Shown: one piece after another, positions 15,026 to 22,312 of the stretch
How positions within the stretch are numbered: the stretch's first letter is position 1
Layout: each line of letters starts with the position of its first letter
From: JBAXQQ01 sp037131695
GTDB lineage: Bacteria; Armatimonadota; Hebobacteria; CAIYQO01
Assembly (NCBI GenBank): GCA_964638715.1
Contig: CAZWZF010000069.1
Coordinates: forward strand, 1-22,325
Direction of reading: 5' to 3'
DNA length: 22,325 nt
Notes under the pieces: generated by a model
Seen by the model: the letters and a program-made list of their open reading frames with translations, nothing else
The model's database searches: none
What the model was told of the DNA's origin: nothing
Position numbers and translations under genes: made by a program

Positions 15026-15560
15026 TTGGCGGTTGAAAATAGCATTTACATGATTTATTGCAGTTCGTTTTTTTACTTATCATTTTCTATAGTATCTGTT
15101 CCTTTGTTCATTACTGGCGCGTTGATATTGCCAAGAAGTATGTTTTTCAAGTTAAAGTTCAGGGTGATGCCATCCATCCCGACTCTTTATATCCAATTCC
15201 CGATACCCTGACGCATGCAGCGCGTGTGTCTCTGTTGCTGACTGATGAGAAAGGACAGGTAGTTCGCGAAATGCTGCATGCCGCGCCTCGTACGAAAAGT
15301 GCACATACTGAAATATGGGATGGGTTGAATGACGAGGGTAAACCAATCCAGATGACCTTTGCACAGAGTTTTCTACAGATACAGAATGGAAGGTAATAGC
15401 GATACTTGCTACTGGAAAACAGCCTAAAACACCACCAAACATATCAACCCTCTAAATTAGGCGGTTTTACTGGTCGACGGTCTGATGGTCCACCAGGACC
15501 AGTTGCACTCATGCGCGGATGGCTCCATCTACAATATGCTTTTCGTTTATATGATAAAAT
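15026..15560 (+). pseudogene. Decayed secreted protein gene with a FlgD-like Ig domain fragment
   Basis: Coding-like stretches lie in different frames here, as expected of a frameshifted relic. First is a hydrophobic, signal-peptide-like stretch in one frame from 15026. It is followed by WRVDIAKKYVFQVKVQGDAI and ARVSLLLTDEKGQVVREMLH, then HTEIWDGLNDEGKPI, in the frame through 15396. This is the V-R-x-L...H-x-x-x-WDG-x-x-D-x-G-K-P pattern of FlgD-type Ig-like domains. A further piece, EWKVIAILATGKQPKTPPN, occurs in another frame near 15385-15445, and a third near 15460-15540. No open frame spans the whole. It occupies most of the 857-base gap between the glycosidase and dUTPase genes; 14927-15025 shows nothing else. 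Confidence 0.5.
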
Positions 15561-15570
15561 CTCAATGGAG

Positions 15571-15617
15571 AAAAAATGTGTATAAGAGTGAGGTGTGATC
15601 CTGGGGGTTACTCATAA
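15571..15617 (+). repeat. TGTGTATAAG box, solo copy 2 (also a 13-codon ORF starting MCIRVR)
   Basis: AAAAAATGTGTATAAGAGTGAG matches the right end of element copy A, and the next bases (GTGAT-CTG-GGTTA pattern) also match its outer flank. Read as coding, ATG at 15576 gives MCIRVRCDPGGYS and stops at 15615-15617; GGAG lies 5 bases upstream of it. A small palindrome follows immediately (15620-15636). It is 208 bases upstream of the dUTPase start. Confidence 0.55.
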
Positions 15618-15783
15618 AAATACCTTTTTAAGGTATATACAATCAATATTAAATTTCTTTAAAAGGTGTCCCAAAGATGTCATTATTTATTTTTAGACAT
15701 GTATAAGATATCTATAAAATTTTATTTCCCCACCAATCCACCTGAATTTGCTAAAATATATTCATGAAAAATCGAGGTGAAAT

Positions 15784-16158
15784 ATGTCTGATAAATTAGC
15801 GGAATTATTTGAAATGCAGCAAAAGCTGAACCAGCGCATCGGGGTGGATACCACTGATATGACTGAGGAAGACCGGGTGAAATGGGTGTTGAATTATTGT
15901 CGCGCCATGAACCAGGAAATTGCGGAACTGACCGATAGTGTACCCTGGAAATGGTGGGCGAAATACCAGAAATTTGATGAACAGAATTGCCGGGTAGAGG
16001 TAATCGACCTGTTTCATTTTCTGATATCAATGGCACAGACGCTGGGGATGACGGCTGATGACGTTTACCAGGCGTATGTGAAGAAAAACGAAGTGAATCA
16101 CAAACGCCAGGAAGATGGATACACCGTTAAAGATGAAGATGACAGCAAGCATATCTGA
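15784..16158 (+). CDS. Dimeric-type dUTPase (dUTPase_2, all-alpha NTP pyrophosphatase)
   Basis: This 124-residue protein matches the short form of the all-alpha dimeric dUTPase family. It would hydrolyse dUTP to dUMP and pyrophosphate, keeping uracil out of DNA. The metal-binding signature is EIAELTD (E45, E48) plus VEVIDLFHFLIS (E72, D75). PWKWWAKY near 54-61 and the C-terminal KKNEVNHKRQEDGY are also characteristic. The length is shorter than phage-type members but near that of other single-domain family members. The ATG has GAGGTGA at the right spacing. The photolyase gene starts inside or right at the end of this gene, so they are co-transcribed and probably translationally coupled. Together they form a small DNA-integrity operon. 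Confidence 0.87.
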   Translation: MSDKLAELFEMQQKLNQRIGVDTTDMTEEDRVKWVLNYCRAMNQEIAELTDSVPWKWWAKYQKFDEQNCRVEVIDLFHFLISMAQTLGMTADDVYQAYVKKNEVNHKRQEDGYTVKDEDDSKHI

Positions 16159-17512
16159 AGACCGCATATCAGTATTAAATAGTGCACCGGTAAAAACAGA
16201 TGGAATGTGCGTTATTTACTGGATGCAGCATTCGCAGCGAGCAGATGACAACGCGGCATTGGACGCGGCAATTGAGCTTGCAAATGAACTGAACCTGCCG
16301 GTGGCTGTGCTGTTTGTATTGAATCCTGATTATCCTTATGCAAATGTCCGGCACTTTACCTTCATGCTGCAGGGAATTGCGGAGACGGCAATAAACTGCC
16401 GCCAGCGCGGGACAGCATTTGTCACCCGCATTGGCGACCCGGTGATAAAAGTGCTGGAAGCGGTAAAAGAATTAAACGCGGCTGCACTGATCACTGACCG
16501 CGGTTATCTGCACCATCAGCGTAATTGGCGGTCAACAATCGCCAACGCGGTGAATATCAGGATGATTGAGGTTGATGATGATTGCATAGTTCCATGCCAT
16601 CTGATAGGCAAGGAAGAATATTCGGCGCGGACATTGCGAACGAAAACAGAACGTTTCCTGCCGGGATATTTAACGGAATATTCTCCCGCTGTCCCGGTAA
16701 AACCTGCTTCGCAATTCCATTGCGATTTTGACCCGGCAGATATTCCGGCAACTATGAAAAAACTTAACGCGGATGAAAGCGTGCCGGCAGTCGCGAAATT
16801 CAACGGCGGTGTTTCATTTGCAATGGCGCGATTAGAATATTTTCTGCAAAAGAATATCGATTTATACCTGACAATTCGCAACGACGCAGTCCGTGATATC
16901 ACCAGTCATCTCAGTCCATACCTGCATTACGGGCAAATTTCTCCCCGACGGGTGATATTACAGACAATGGCTGTCAAACCTTGTATTAACCCGGTGCGCG
17001 ATAAGTTTTACGATGAAATAATCGTTCGCCGCGAACTCGCCATCAACTTCACCTGGTACAACCCACATTACGACACTCCGCTGGGTTGGCCAAATTGGGG
17101 ACGCGTCACTCTGGACAGGCATCGCGCCGACCCGCGACCAGCGATATACAGTCTGGAAGAATTGGAGAATGCCCATACCCATGACGATGTGTGGAATACT
17201 GCAATGCTGGAATTGCGCAAAGACGGGATAATCCATAATTATGCCCGCATGTTATGGGGAAAAACATTATTGGAACTGACAGAAACCCCCGAGATTGCGT
17301 GGCAATATGCCGTGCATCTGAACGACAAATATGCCCTTGATGGCCGCGACAGCAACGGATACGCCAATATCGCCTGGTGCCTCGCCGGCAAACATGACCG
17401 TCCCTGGAAAGAACGTCCCATCTACGGCATAATACGATACATGAGCACAGCACTGGCAAAAAAACGGTTTGATCCGGAAAAGTATTATGAGAGAGTGACG
17501 GGCTTAGGGTAA
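16115..17512 (+). CDS. phrB: Class II CPD photolyase (deoxyribodipyrimidine photo-lyase)
   Basis: This protein of up to 465 residues is a light-driven, FAD-dependent repair enzyme that splits cyclobutane pyrimidine dimers. The N-terminal alpha/beta antenna domain begins CVIYWMQHSQRADDNAAL, as in class II enzymes. The C-terminal FAD domain contains RRELAINFTWYNPHYD and the class II signature DGRDSNGYANIAWCLAGKHD, then RPWKERPIYGIIRYMS near 409-444. The usual length is about 450-480, so it appears complete. The start is uncertain: ATG at 16115 overlaps the dUTPase by 44 bases, while ATGs at 16133 and 16139 in the same frame shorten the overlap. All lack a strong ribosome site, which fits coupling to the upstream gene. 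The call as class II is firm; the symbol is used loosely. Confidence 0.9.
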   Translation: MDTPLKMKMTASISEDRISVLNSAPVKTDGMCVIYWMQHSQRADDNAALDAAIELANELNLPVAVLFVLNPDYPYANVRHFTFMLQGIAETAINCRQRGTAFVTRIGDPVIKVLEAVKELNAAALITDRGYLHHQRNWRSTIANAVNIRMIEVDDDCIVPCHLIGKEEYSARTLRTKTERFLPGYLTEYSPAVPVKPASQFHCDFDPADIPATMKKLNADESVPAVAKFNGGVSFAMARLEYFLQKNIDLYLTIRNDAVRDITSHLSPYLHYGQISPRRVILQTMAVKPCINPVRDKFYDEIIVRRELAINFTWYNPHYDTPLGWPNWGRVTLDRHRADPRPAIYSLEELENAHTHDDVWNTAMLELRKDGIIHNYARMLWGKTLLELTETPEIAWQYAVHLNDKYALDGRDSNGYANIAWCLAGKHDRPWKERPIYGIIRYMSTALAKKRFDPEKYYERVTGLG

Positions 17513-17575
17513 TTGAGAATTGAGAATTTTCTTGCTAAAACCTGAAGTGATTCCCTTAATGCCTCCCTCTTGAGG

Positions 17576-17893
17576 CTGTTCTTTATACACATTTATAGTT
17601 ATCATTTTAATTGAAATATTGGCTTGCGAGGTAGGGGAATTGTCCCCAATTCCCGCGCCGAACCGTGATAATGATGTATTCAAACGTAACAACGACAGTT
17701 TTCTTTTGTGTGGTGTTGTGATTTGCTAACCTTGTTTTGTCGTTTTAACCATCTCGTCTTTATTCTACAGACACTTTCGCGGGAGTTGGGGACAACTCCC
17801 CTACCTTTACCGGATATTTCTTAATTATAAATGTGAAAATATGCACCATTTCTTAATTTTTTTGTTAATTTACAAGATTTGTATAAAGCACAG
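17576..17893. mobile_element. MITE-like element, copy B, with a 9-bp near-duplication
   Basis: The ends are CTGTTCTTTATACACAT (17576-17592) and the inverted CTGTGCTTTATACAAAT (17877-17893), 15/17 identical, starting CTG like Tn5 ends. The bases before the element, CTCTTGAGG (17567-17575), and after it, CTCTTGATG (17894-17902), differ at one position, consistent with a 9-bp target duplication of IS4-family type. Inside is the pair GGTAGGGGAATTGTCCCCAA (from about 17631) and its inverse ending TCCCCTACC (about 17811), each with its own 8-bp stem and 4-base loop. The body aligns with copy A (e.g. GAACCG..ATAATGATGTA, GTGTTGT.ATT, ACCGGATATTT). It is non-coding. Confidence 0.78.
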
Positions 17894-17978
17894 CTCTTGA
17901 TGGAGGTGTCACCGCAGTGACGGAGCAGTTTTTGCGCAGTCACTCCCCCTGTCACTGCGGTGACATCTCCCTCAAGAG
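17894..17978. terminator. Long nested palindrome between convergent genes
   Basis: 17894-17925 and 17943-17978 are imperfect inverted repeats of about 32-36 bases around a 17-base loop. The core GTCACCGCAGTGAC matches exactly in both arms and is itself nearly palindromic (GTCAC-CGCA-GTGAC). Because the arms begin CTCTTGA, the left arm overlaps the duplicated target of element copy B. It lies 31 bases from the glycyl radical enzyme stop codon and could terminate that gene, or be an independent repeat. Confidence 0.55.
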
Positions 17979-18008
17979 GGGGACATGGGGGGAAATTCTC
18001 AATTCCCC

Positions 18009-20132
18009 TTACATCTTCTGTTCTGTCCTAACTATTATCAGTTCTTGCCATTCTTTATCCAGGGTGGCGAAACGGGCTGACCAGCCTGATACTCGTACTG
18101 ACAGGTTGGGGTATTGTTCCGGGTTCGCCTGTGCTAATCTCAACAGATTGCTGTCTACCACGTCAATCTGCATGAAGATGCCGCCTAACTCCACAAATGT
18201 GCGCATCAATCCTTTCAACGCGGTTATGCCTTCCTCACCTTTCAGCGATGATGGCATAATTTTCAAATCAAGGACTGTGCCACACGGCAGTTTGCTGAAA
18301 TCAACCGAGCAATGCGAACGGATTACCGCGGTAGGGCCGTTGCGGTCGGTACCCGGCGATGGTGAGAAATTGCCGGCGAGGATGGTATCTTTGTGTTGTC
18401 CCGATGCTGGTGCCAGGCGGTGGCTGCGAAATGTCGACATCTCGCGGCCGAAAGTGCTGATACCAGCAGGCCGTTTAACCCCGAAACGTTCGGGAACACA
18501 GGCAACTAAATCGGTGAATGAGTTGAATACGCGCTGCACCATGGCGTCGACCAGGGCGGAATCGTTGCCATAATATTCAAACCGATTCCAAATTCGCGCG
18601 CGCAACTCTTCGTGTCCCTGCCAGTCGTTGCGCAATATCTCAACAAACTCTGGCAATGTCATTTCTCTGTCTTCGAAAATCAGTCGTTGCAGTACCAACA
18701 GGCTATTAGCAACATCGGGGATGCCGGAAGCATGGGGTGACTGCACTGAATATTTCGGACCGCGTTCATAATACGCCCGTCCGCGTTCTATACAATCATC
18801 CACCAGCATAGATAACAACGGGGCGGGATGCTTATTAACATTTACATTATTTACTGATCCTGTAATATAAATCGCTAACCGCGACTCGAAAGCCCGGTAC
18901 AAACTGGTAAAATCGGTATAATCTTTTACTGCGGTTTCTGTCGGACTAAGTCCCAGGATTTCCTGCAAAACAAGCACTAAATCGATATTACCATAAGAAA
19001 AATTTGTTTTCCCCGGAATAATAATTTCCCAACAACCGTCGTTGGCGAAACTCCGTGCTTCCTCGATGGGGTAGCCATAATGCACCAGGCTGGGGATAAT
19101 GCGGTCATCATTGTATATTGCCACGATACCGCCGCCCAATCGCTGCACTTCGGCAATGCGCTGCAGTAGCAAGTCCGGCGAATTGCGCGATAGACGCACG
19201 GCGATGGGGAAATCGCTGATGTGCAGTTCTTCGACCACATCCAGGACAAGGTATGTCACCTCGTTTGTTATATCATTTCCTTCTTCGTCAACGCCACCCA
19301 GCACCACATTCTGGTAAAACTGCGCGTCGCCGGATCCTTTGTCATCTCCACGAATCCACTCGCAGCCTTTTATCCAGAATTGCGCCAATAATTCCCGCGC
19401 TTCATCCAGCGTTAACCTGCCACATTCCAGGTCATGATGCAAATAACTGCCCAATAGTTTATCAATACGGCCTATCCCACTCCAGTTTCCGCACAGACGT
19501 TGGAAATCCCAGAGCAGCCAGAGCGATTGCAATGCCTCGTGAAATGTTGTGGGTGGTTCTTCCGGCACATGGCGCATGACGGTCATCACCTGCATATATG
19601 CGTTGCGTTCTTCACCTTTGGTAACTTGCACTTGTTCTTCCAGGTAATCCAAATGCCGCTGATGCCAAACCCCGGCAGCGTCAAGGCAAGTCAGCATTGC
19701 CAACAGCAAATCCTCGCCCTCCTCGTCAACTCCGCGTTCCAGCTTATCCATAATTTCCGCGCGGATGCCGTGATATCCGATATGCAGTGCTTTCTCAAAT
19801 CCGATAGTAGTATGGCTGGTTGAAGCGAACTTTACCAATGGTGTCTGGTGCCATGTAGCTTCCAGCAATGTGGCAGATCCGACGATGCGTTCACCCGGCA
19901 GTATGCGCAACGGAGCTTTCTCGGCAATTAACCTTACCGCTTCCGCGTAAATCTGGTTCGGGGTAGGCAAAGTCAAGTAAAATTCAGGATTGATGTTGAA
20001 ATCAGCTTTAACCATGCCCATGCCATGTTCGCCGGATAATGCCCGCTCCGCTAATGCCCGCGTAACCGCCGATAACCGGCACGATACCGGTTGTCCGGTA
20101 GCCACCCCAAAATTATTATCAGATAAAGACAT
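18009..20132 (-). CDS. Glycyl radical enzyme (pyruvate formate-lyase-like family)
   Basis: This 707-residue protein has the full set of glycyl-radical-enzyme landmarks: PEEPPTTFHEALQSLWLLW near 190-208, the thiyl cysteine C367 in the loop NDGCWE, and the radical-bearing glycine G683 in RVSGWSARF, 24 residues before the end. The Cys-x-Glu spacing resembles eliminases and lyases with GCVE (diol dehydratase, CutC) and not pyruvate formate-lyase with its two adjacent cysteines. GCWE and RVSGW are variants of the usual GCVE and RVSGY. It is somewhat shorter than most members (about 750-850). The ATG has GGGAGA 8 bases upstream. No radical-SAM activase is adjacent: the neighbours are phrB and rsmG. 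It is oxygen-sensitive chemistry in the cytoplasm; the substrate is unknown. Confidence 0.88.
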   Translation of the reverse strand: MSLSDNNFGVATGQPVSCRLSAVTRALAERALSGEHGMGMVKADFNINPEFYLTLPTPNQIYAEAVRLIAEKAPLRILPGERIVGSATLLEATWHQTPLVKFASTSHTTIGFEKALHIGYHGIRAEIMDKLERGVDEEGEDLLLAMLTCLDAAGVWHQRHLDYLEEQVQVTKGEERNAYMQVMTVMRHVPEEPPTTFHEALQSLWLLWDFQRLCGNWSGIGRIDKLLGSYLHHDLECGRLTLDEARELLAQFWIKGCEWIRGDDKGSGDAQFYQNVVLGGVDEEGNDITNEVTYLVLDVVEELHISDFPIAVRLSRNSPDLLLQRIAEVQRLGGGIVAIYNDDRIIPSLVHYGYPIEEARSFANDGCWEIIIPGKTNFSYGNIDLVLVLQEILGLSPTETAVKDYTDFTSLYRAFESRLAIYITGSVNNVNVNKHPAPLLSMLVDDCIERGRAYYERGPKYSVQSPHASGIPDVANSLLVLQRLIFEDREMTLPEFVEILRNDWQGHEELRARIWNRFEYYGNDSALVDAMVQRVFNSFTDLVACVPERFGVKRPAGISTFGREMSTFRSHRLAPASGQHKDTILAGNFSPSPGTDRNGPTAVIRSHCSVDFSKLPCGTVLDLKIMPSSLKGEEGITALKGLMRTFVELGGIFMQIDVVDSNLLRLAQANPEQYPNLSVRVSGWSARFATLDKEWQELIIVRTEQKM

Positions 20133-20221
20133 TGCCCATTTCTCCCATCGAACATTTAATTTATATAAGTAATGATATTCCTACCCCATTGATAATGTCA
20201 ATAAAAAAGCGCAAGTAATAA

Positions 20222-20252
20222 TTCATCTTTTGTGATTTTCGTGGTTAATTCT
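20222..20252 (-). repeat. Single arm of the CACAAAG-type repeat (family 2)
   Basis: On the minus strand the stretch begins AGAATTAACCACGAAAATCA and continues CAAAAGATGAA, resembling one arm of the elements at 1641-1826 and 6951-7135. It lies in the 180-base gap between divergent genes, away from the rsmG promoter boxes. Confidence 0.4.
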
Positions 20253-20276
20253 AAGTTTTGCACAATATTTTTACAC

Positions 20277-20306
20277 TTGCTAATTCCCAGCTTTAATTAA
20301 TATAAT
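20277..20306 (+). promoter_or_regulatory. Promoter of rsmG, predicting a leaderless transcript
   Basis: TTGCTA at 20277-20282, an 18-base spacer and a perfect TATAAT at 20301-20306 end only 6 bases before the rsmG ATG at 20313. Transcription would start at or next to the start codon, and no ribosome binding site is visible. Confidence 0.5.
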
Positions 20307-20312
20307 TATCTC

Positions 20313-21038
20313 ATGATAAAAGATGAATTTGTTGATGCTTTGCGTGATTGCTGCGGTAAGTTGGGTATTGAATGCAGCGACGAGATTTCCGAGAGATTTT
20401 TTACCTTCTACCAGTTGCTGTTTGATGCTAACAGCCGGATGAATTTAACCGCTATTACCACCCCGCGGGATGCCGCGACCAAGCATTTTGCCGACTCTAT
20501 GACGGTCAGCCTGGTGGCGAATATCAAGGCTGGCAACAAATTGATGGACTTTGGCACCGGGGCAGGACTGCCCGGAGTGCCGTTGGCGATAATGTACCCG
20601 CAGACGATTTTTACCCTTAACGACAGCACATCGAAGAAGATTGATTTCATCAAAAGCGTTGTCGCCGAGATGGGAATAAATAATATTTACCCGTTGTGGG
20701 GACGCACAGAAGATTTGGGGAGAGATCAGCGCCATCGCGGCAGATACGATTTTGCTACTGCGCGAGCGGTTGCCCACCTGGCGGTGTTAGTAGAATATGC
20801 GCTGCCAGTGTTGAAAAAAGGCGGCATGCTGATAGCGATGAAAGGTTGCGACTGCGAAATTGAATGCAAACAGGCGGAAAAAGCCATTCAATTGCTTGGC
20901 GGCAAGCTGAAAGAAATTAAAAAAATCGAGCTGCCCGGCGGTGGACAGCGAACATTGATAACCATCAGAAAAGTGGAAGAAACCCCGGCGGCATATCCCC
21001 GCAATCCTGGCCATGCAAAAAAGAATCCGTTGTATTAG
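20313..21038 (+). CDS. rsmG: 16S rRNA (guanine(527)-N(7))-methyltransferase RsmG
   Basis: This 241-residue protein is the conserved SAM-dependent enzyme (GidB) that methylates N7 of G527 in 16S rRNA. Family motifs are NLTAITTPRDAATKHFADS at 44-62, the SAM-binding loop MDFGTGAGLPGVPLAI at 78-93, ATARAVAHLAVLVEYALP at about 149-166, and the C-terminal YPRNPGHAKKNPL, which carries the usual YPR-x-G-x-x-x-K-x-PL ending. The length is normal and nothing is missing. There is no ribosome binding site upstream and a promoter -10 box ends 6 bases before the ATG, so translation may be leaderless. It is divergent from the glycyl radical enzyme gene and followed by a hairpin, so likely monocistronic. Confidence 0.95.
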   Translation: MIKDEFVDALRDCCGKLGIECSDEISERFFTFYQLLFDANSRMNLTAITTPRDAATKHFADSMTVSLVANIKAGNKLMDFGTGAGLPGVPLAIMYPQTIFTLNDSTSKKIDFIKSVVAEMGINNIYPLWGRTEDLGRDQRHRGRYDFATARAVAHLAVLVEYALPVLKKGGMLIAMKGCDCEIECKQAEKAIQLLGGKLKEIKKIELPGGGQRTLITIRKVEETPAAYPRNPGHAKKNPLY

Positions 21039-21054
21039 GATTTTGTGGTGTTCA

Positions 21055-21104
21055 GTTTTTAGTTTTCAGAAAGGTCACTTCGACAGGCTCTGAAAACTGA
21101 AAAC
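21055..21104 (+). terminator. Hairpin after rsmG
   Basis: 21055-21070 (GTTTTTAGTTTTCAGA) pairs with 21089-21104 to give a 16-bp stem with one T-G wobble and an 18-base loop containing ACTTCGACAGGC. It starts 17 bases after the stop codon. The arms belong to a simple GAAAACTGAAAAC repeat also seen near 8678, so it may be a repeat used as a terminator. Confidence 0.55.
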
Positions 21105-21218
21105 CGAAAACTGAAAACCTAATATATTAAAAATACCAATAAATCTTTACAGTATTAAGCATTTTTTGCCACTTATAATGTTTTGTGGTTAAATTAATCG
21201 GAGATAATAATATGGCAT

Positions 21219-21238
21219 GATGGGGAATTGTCCCCAAA
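21219..21238 (+). repeat. Partial REP-like hairpin unit
   Basis: GATGGGGAATTGTCCCCAAA shares GGGGAATTGTCCCCAA with the left GTAG-type hairpin of element copy B, but lacks the second arm and the rest of the element. It lies 20 bases before the DUF1385 start codon, in the gap after rsmG, and could affect that mRNA leader. Confidence 0.5.
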
Positions 21239-21258
21239 TGTAAAAAATAAAGGGAAAT

Positions 21259-22224
21259 ATGAGCGACAATAAACCTACTTATGGTGGTCAGGCAGTTATC
21301 GAAGGTGTGATGATACGCGGAAGACGCAAAGTTGCTACGGCGGTAAGACATGCAAATGGCGAAATTGAAATTAAACGTGAAGATGTAACATCTGTTGCAG
21401 ATAATAACTGGTTTTTAAAACTGGCTTTTGTACGCGGAACACCCGCGTTGATTGATTCCATGAAATTAGGATACCGCACATTGATGTGGTCATCCGATGT
21501 TGCAATGGAAGGCGAACAGCAGGAAAAGCCATCAAGTTGGCAATACGCGCTAACTATTATTGTTGCCGTGCTGATTGGCATCGGCGGCTTTGGCATGGCT
21601 CCAACCTTGTTAGTGAATCTGATAGAGAAATTGACTGGCATGACAGTACTGCCATACGCAGGAGAAAACTGGCTGCAACAGCTTATACCATCTGCTGCCG
21701 CAATAGTTCCCAACCTTGTCGAGGGATTAATTCGCTTAATAATGCTGGTGGGTTATATATTGGTAATCAGTCTCAGCAAAGATATTACCCGGGTATTTCA
21801 ATACCACGGCGCCGAACATAAAGTGGTTAACGCCTGGGAAGCAGGCATTACCGATATCACAGTGGAAAATGCCCGCACCTACAGCCGAATTCATCCGCGC
21901 TGCGGCACCAGTTTCCTGTTCTTATTCCTGTTCGTCGGCATCGTCGTCCACGCCATGATAGGCTTTCCGCATGACAAAATATTGCGCCTCATCTCGCGAT
22001 TAGTGCTGATTCCCGTAATCGCCGGCATCGCTTATGAACTGATACGCCTATCCGGCAAATTCCGCAATGCGATACTCATGAAACTGCTAATCTGGCCAGG
22101 CCTGCTAATGCAGCGCATCACCACCGCCGAACCAGACGACAAACAGATAGAAGTAGCCATGGCCGCCATGACCGCGGTAGTGGCAGATGAAGAGAGTTTG
22201 GGGAAATTGACAGTTGAGAATTGA
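21259..22224 (+). CDS. DUF1385 (YqhQ-like) membrane protein
   Basis: This 321-residue protein belongs to the DUF1385/YqhQ family of integral membrane proteins, widespread in Firmicutes and other phyla; I know of no established biochemical function for it. Signatures are GGQAVIEGVMIRG at 9-21, FQYHGAEHKVVNAWE at 180-194 and HPRCGTSFLFLF at 212-223. Predicted membrane segments are at about 96-120, 154-172, 217-236 and 246-262. The tail QRITTAEPDDKQIEVAMAAM (285-304) is the usual end of the family, so the protein is complete. AAGGGA is 4 bases before the ATG, and a partial REP-like hairpin lies just before that. It follows rsmG in the same direction, but a hairpin separates them. Confidence 0.92.
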   Translation: MSDNKPTYGGQAVIEGVMIRGRRKVATAVRHANGEIEIKREDVTSVADNNWFLKLAFVRGTPALIDSMKLGYRTLMWSSDVAMEGEQQEKPSSWQYALTIIVAVLIGIGGFGMAPTLLVNLIEKLTGMTVLPYAGENWLQQLIPSAAAIVPNLVEGLIRLIMLVGYILVISLSKDITRVFQYHGAEHKVVNAWEAGITDITVENARTYSRIHPRCGTSFLFLFLFVGIVVHAMIGFPHDKILRLISRLVLIPVIAGIAYELIRLSGKFRNAILMKLLIWPGLLMQRITTAEPDDKQIEVAMAAMTAVVADEESLGKLTVEN

Positions 22225-22277
22225 CAATGGGACAATTTTATTTGATTTGCTGGTTGTATTATAAATCAACTTAATCC

Positions 22278-22312
22278 CTAACCCCGCAACATTAAGTGAT
22301 ATACACAAATAA
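22278..22312 (-). repeat. TGTGTATAAG box, diverged copy 3
   Basis: On the minus strand ATTTGTGTATATCACTTAAT is followed by GTTGCGGGGTTAGGG. This resembles the end box plus the outer flank GTGAT-CTG-GGGGTTA seen at 8515-8552 and 15571-15610. Further on, TTGATTTATAAT (22258-22269) also occurs beyond the copy at 8211-8246. It is truncated by or close to the window end. Confidence 0.4.

Noticed and set aside
15784..16158. MazG-type pyrophosphohydrolase as an alternative identity
   Set aside because: The PWKWWAKY segment and the KKNEVNHKRQEDGY tail favour the dimeric dUTPase family within the same all-alpha superfamily.
17504..17692. Minus-strand 62-codon frame across the phrB end and element copy B
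   Set aside because: It runs through the inverted-repeat element and its start lies inside the element; it has no RBS or motif.
17917..18573. Plus-strand 218-codon open frame opposite the glycyl radical enzyme end
   Set aside because: It overlaps the conserved C-terminal radical domain of the minus-strand gene, starts within a palindrome, and shows no protein-family features.
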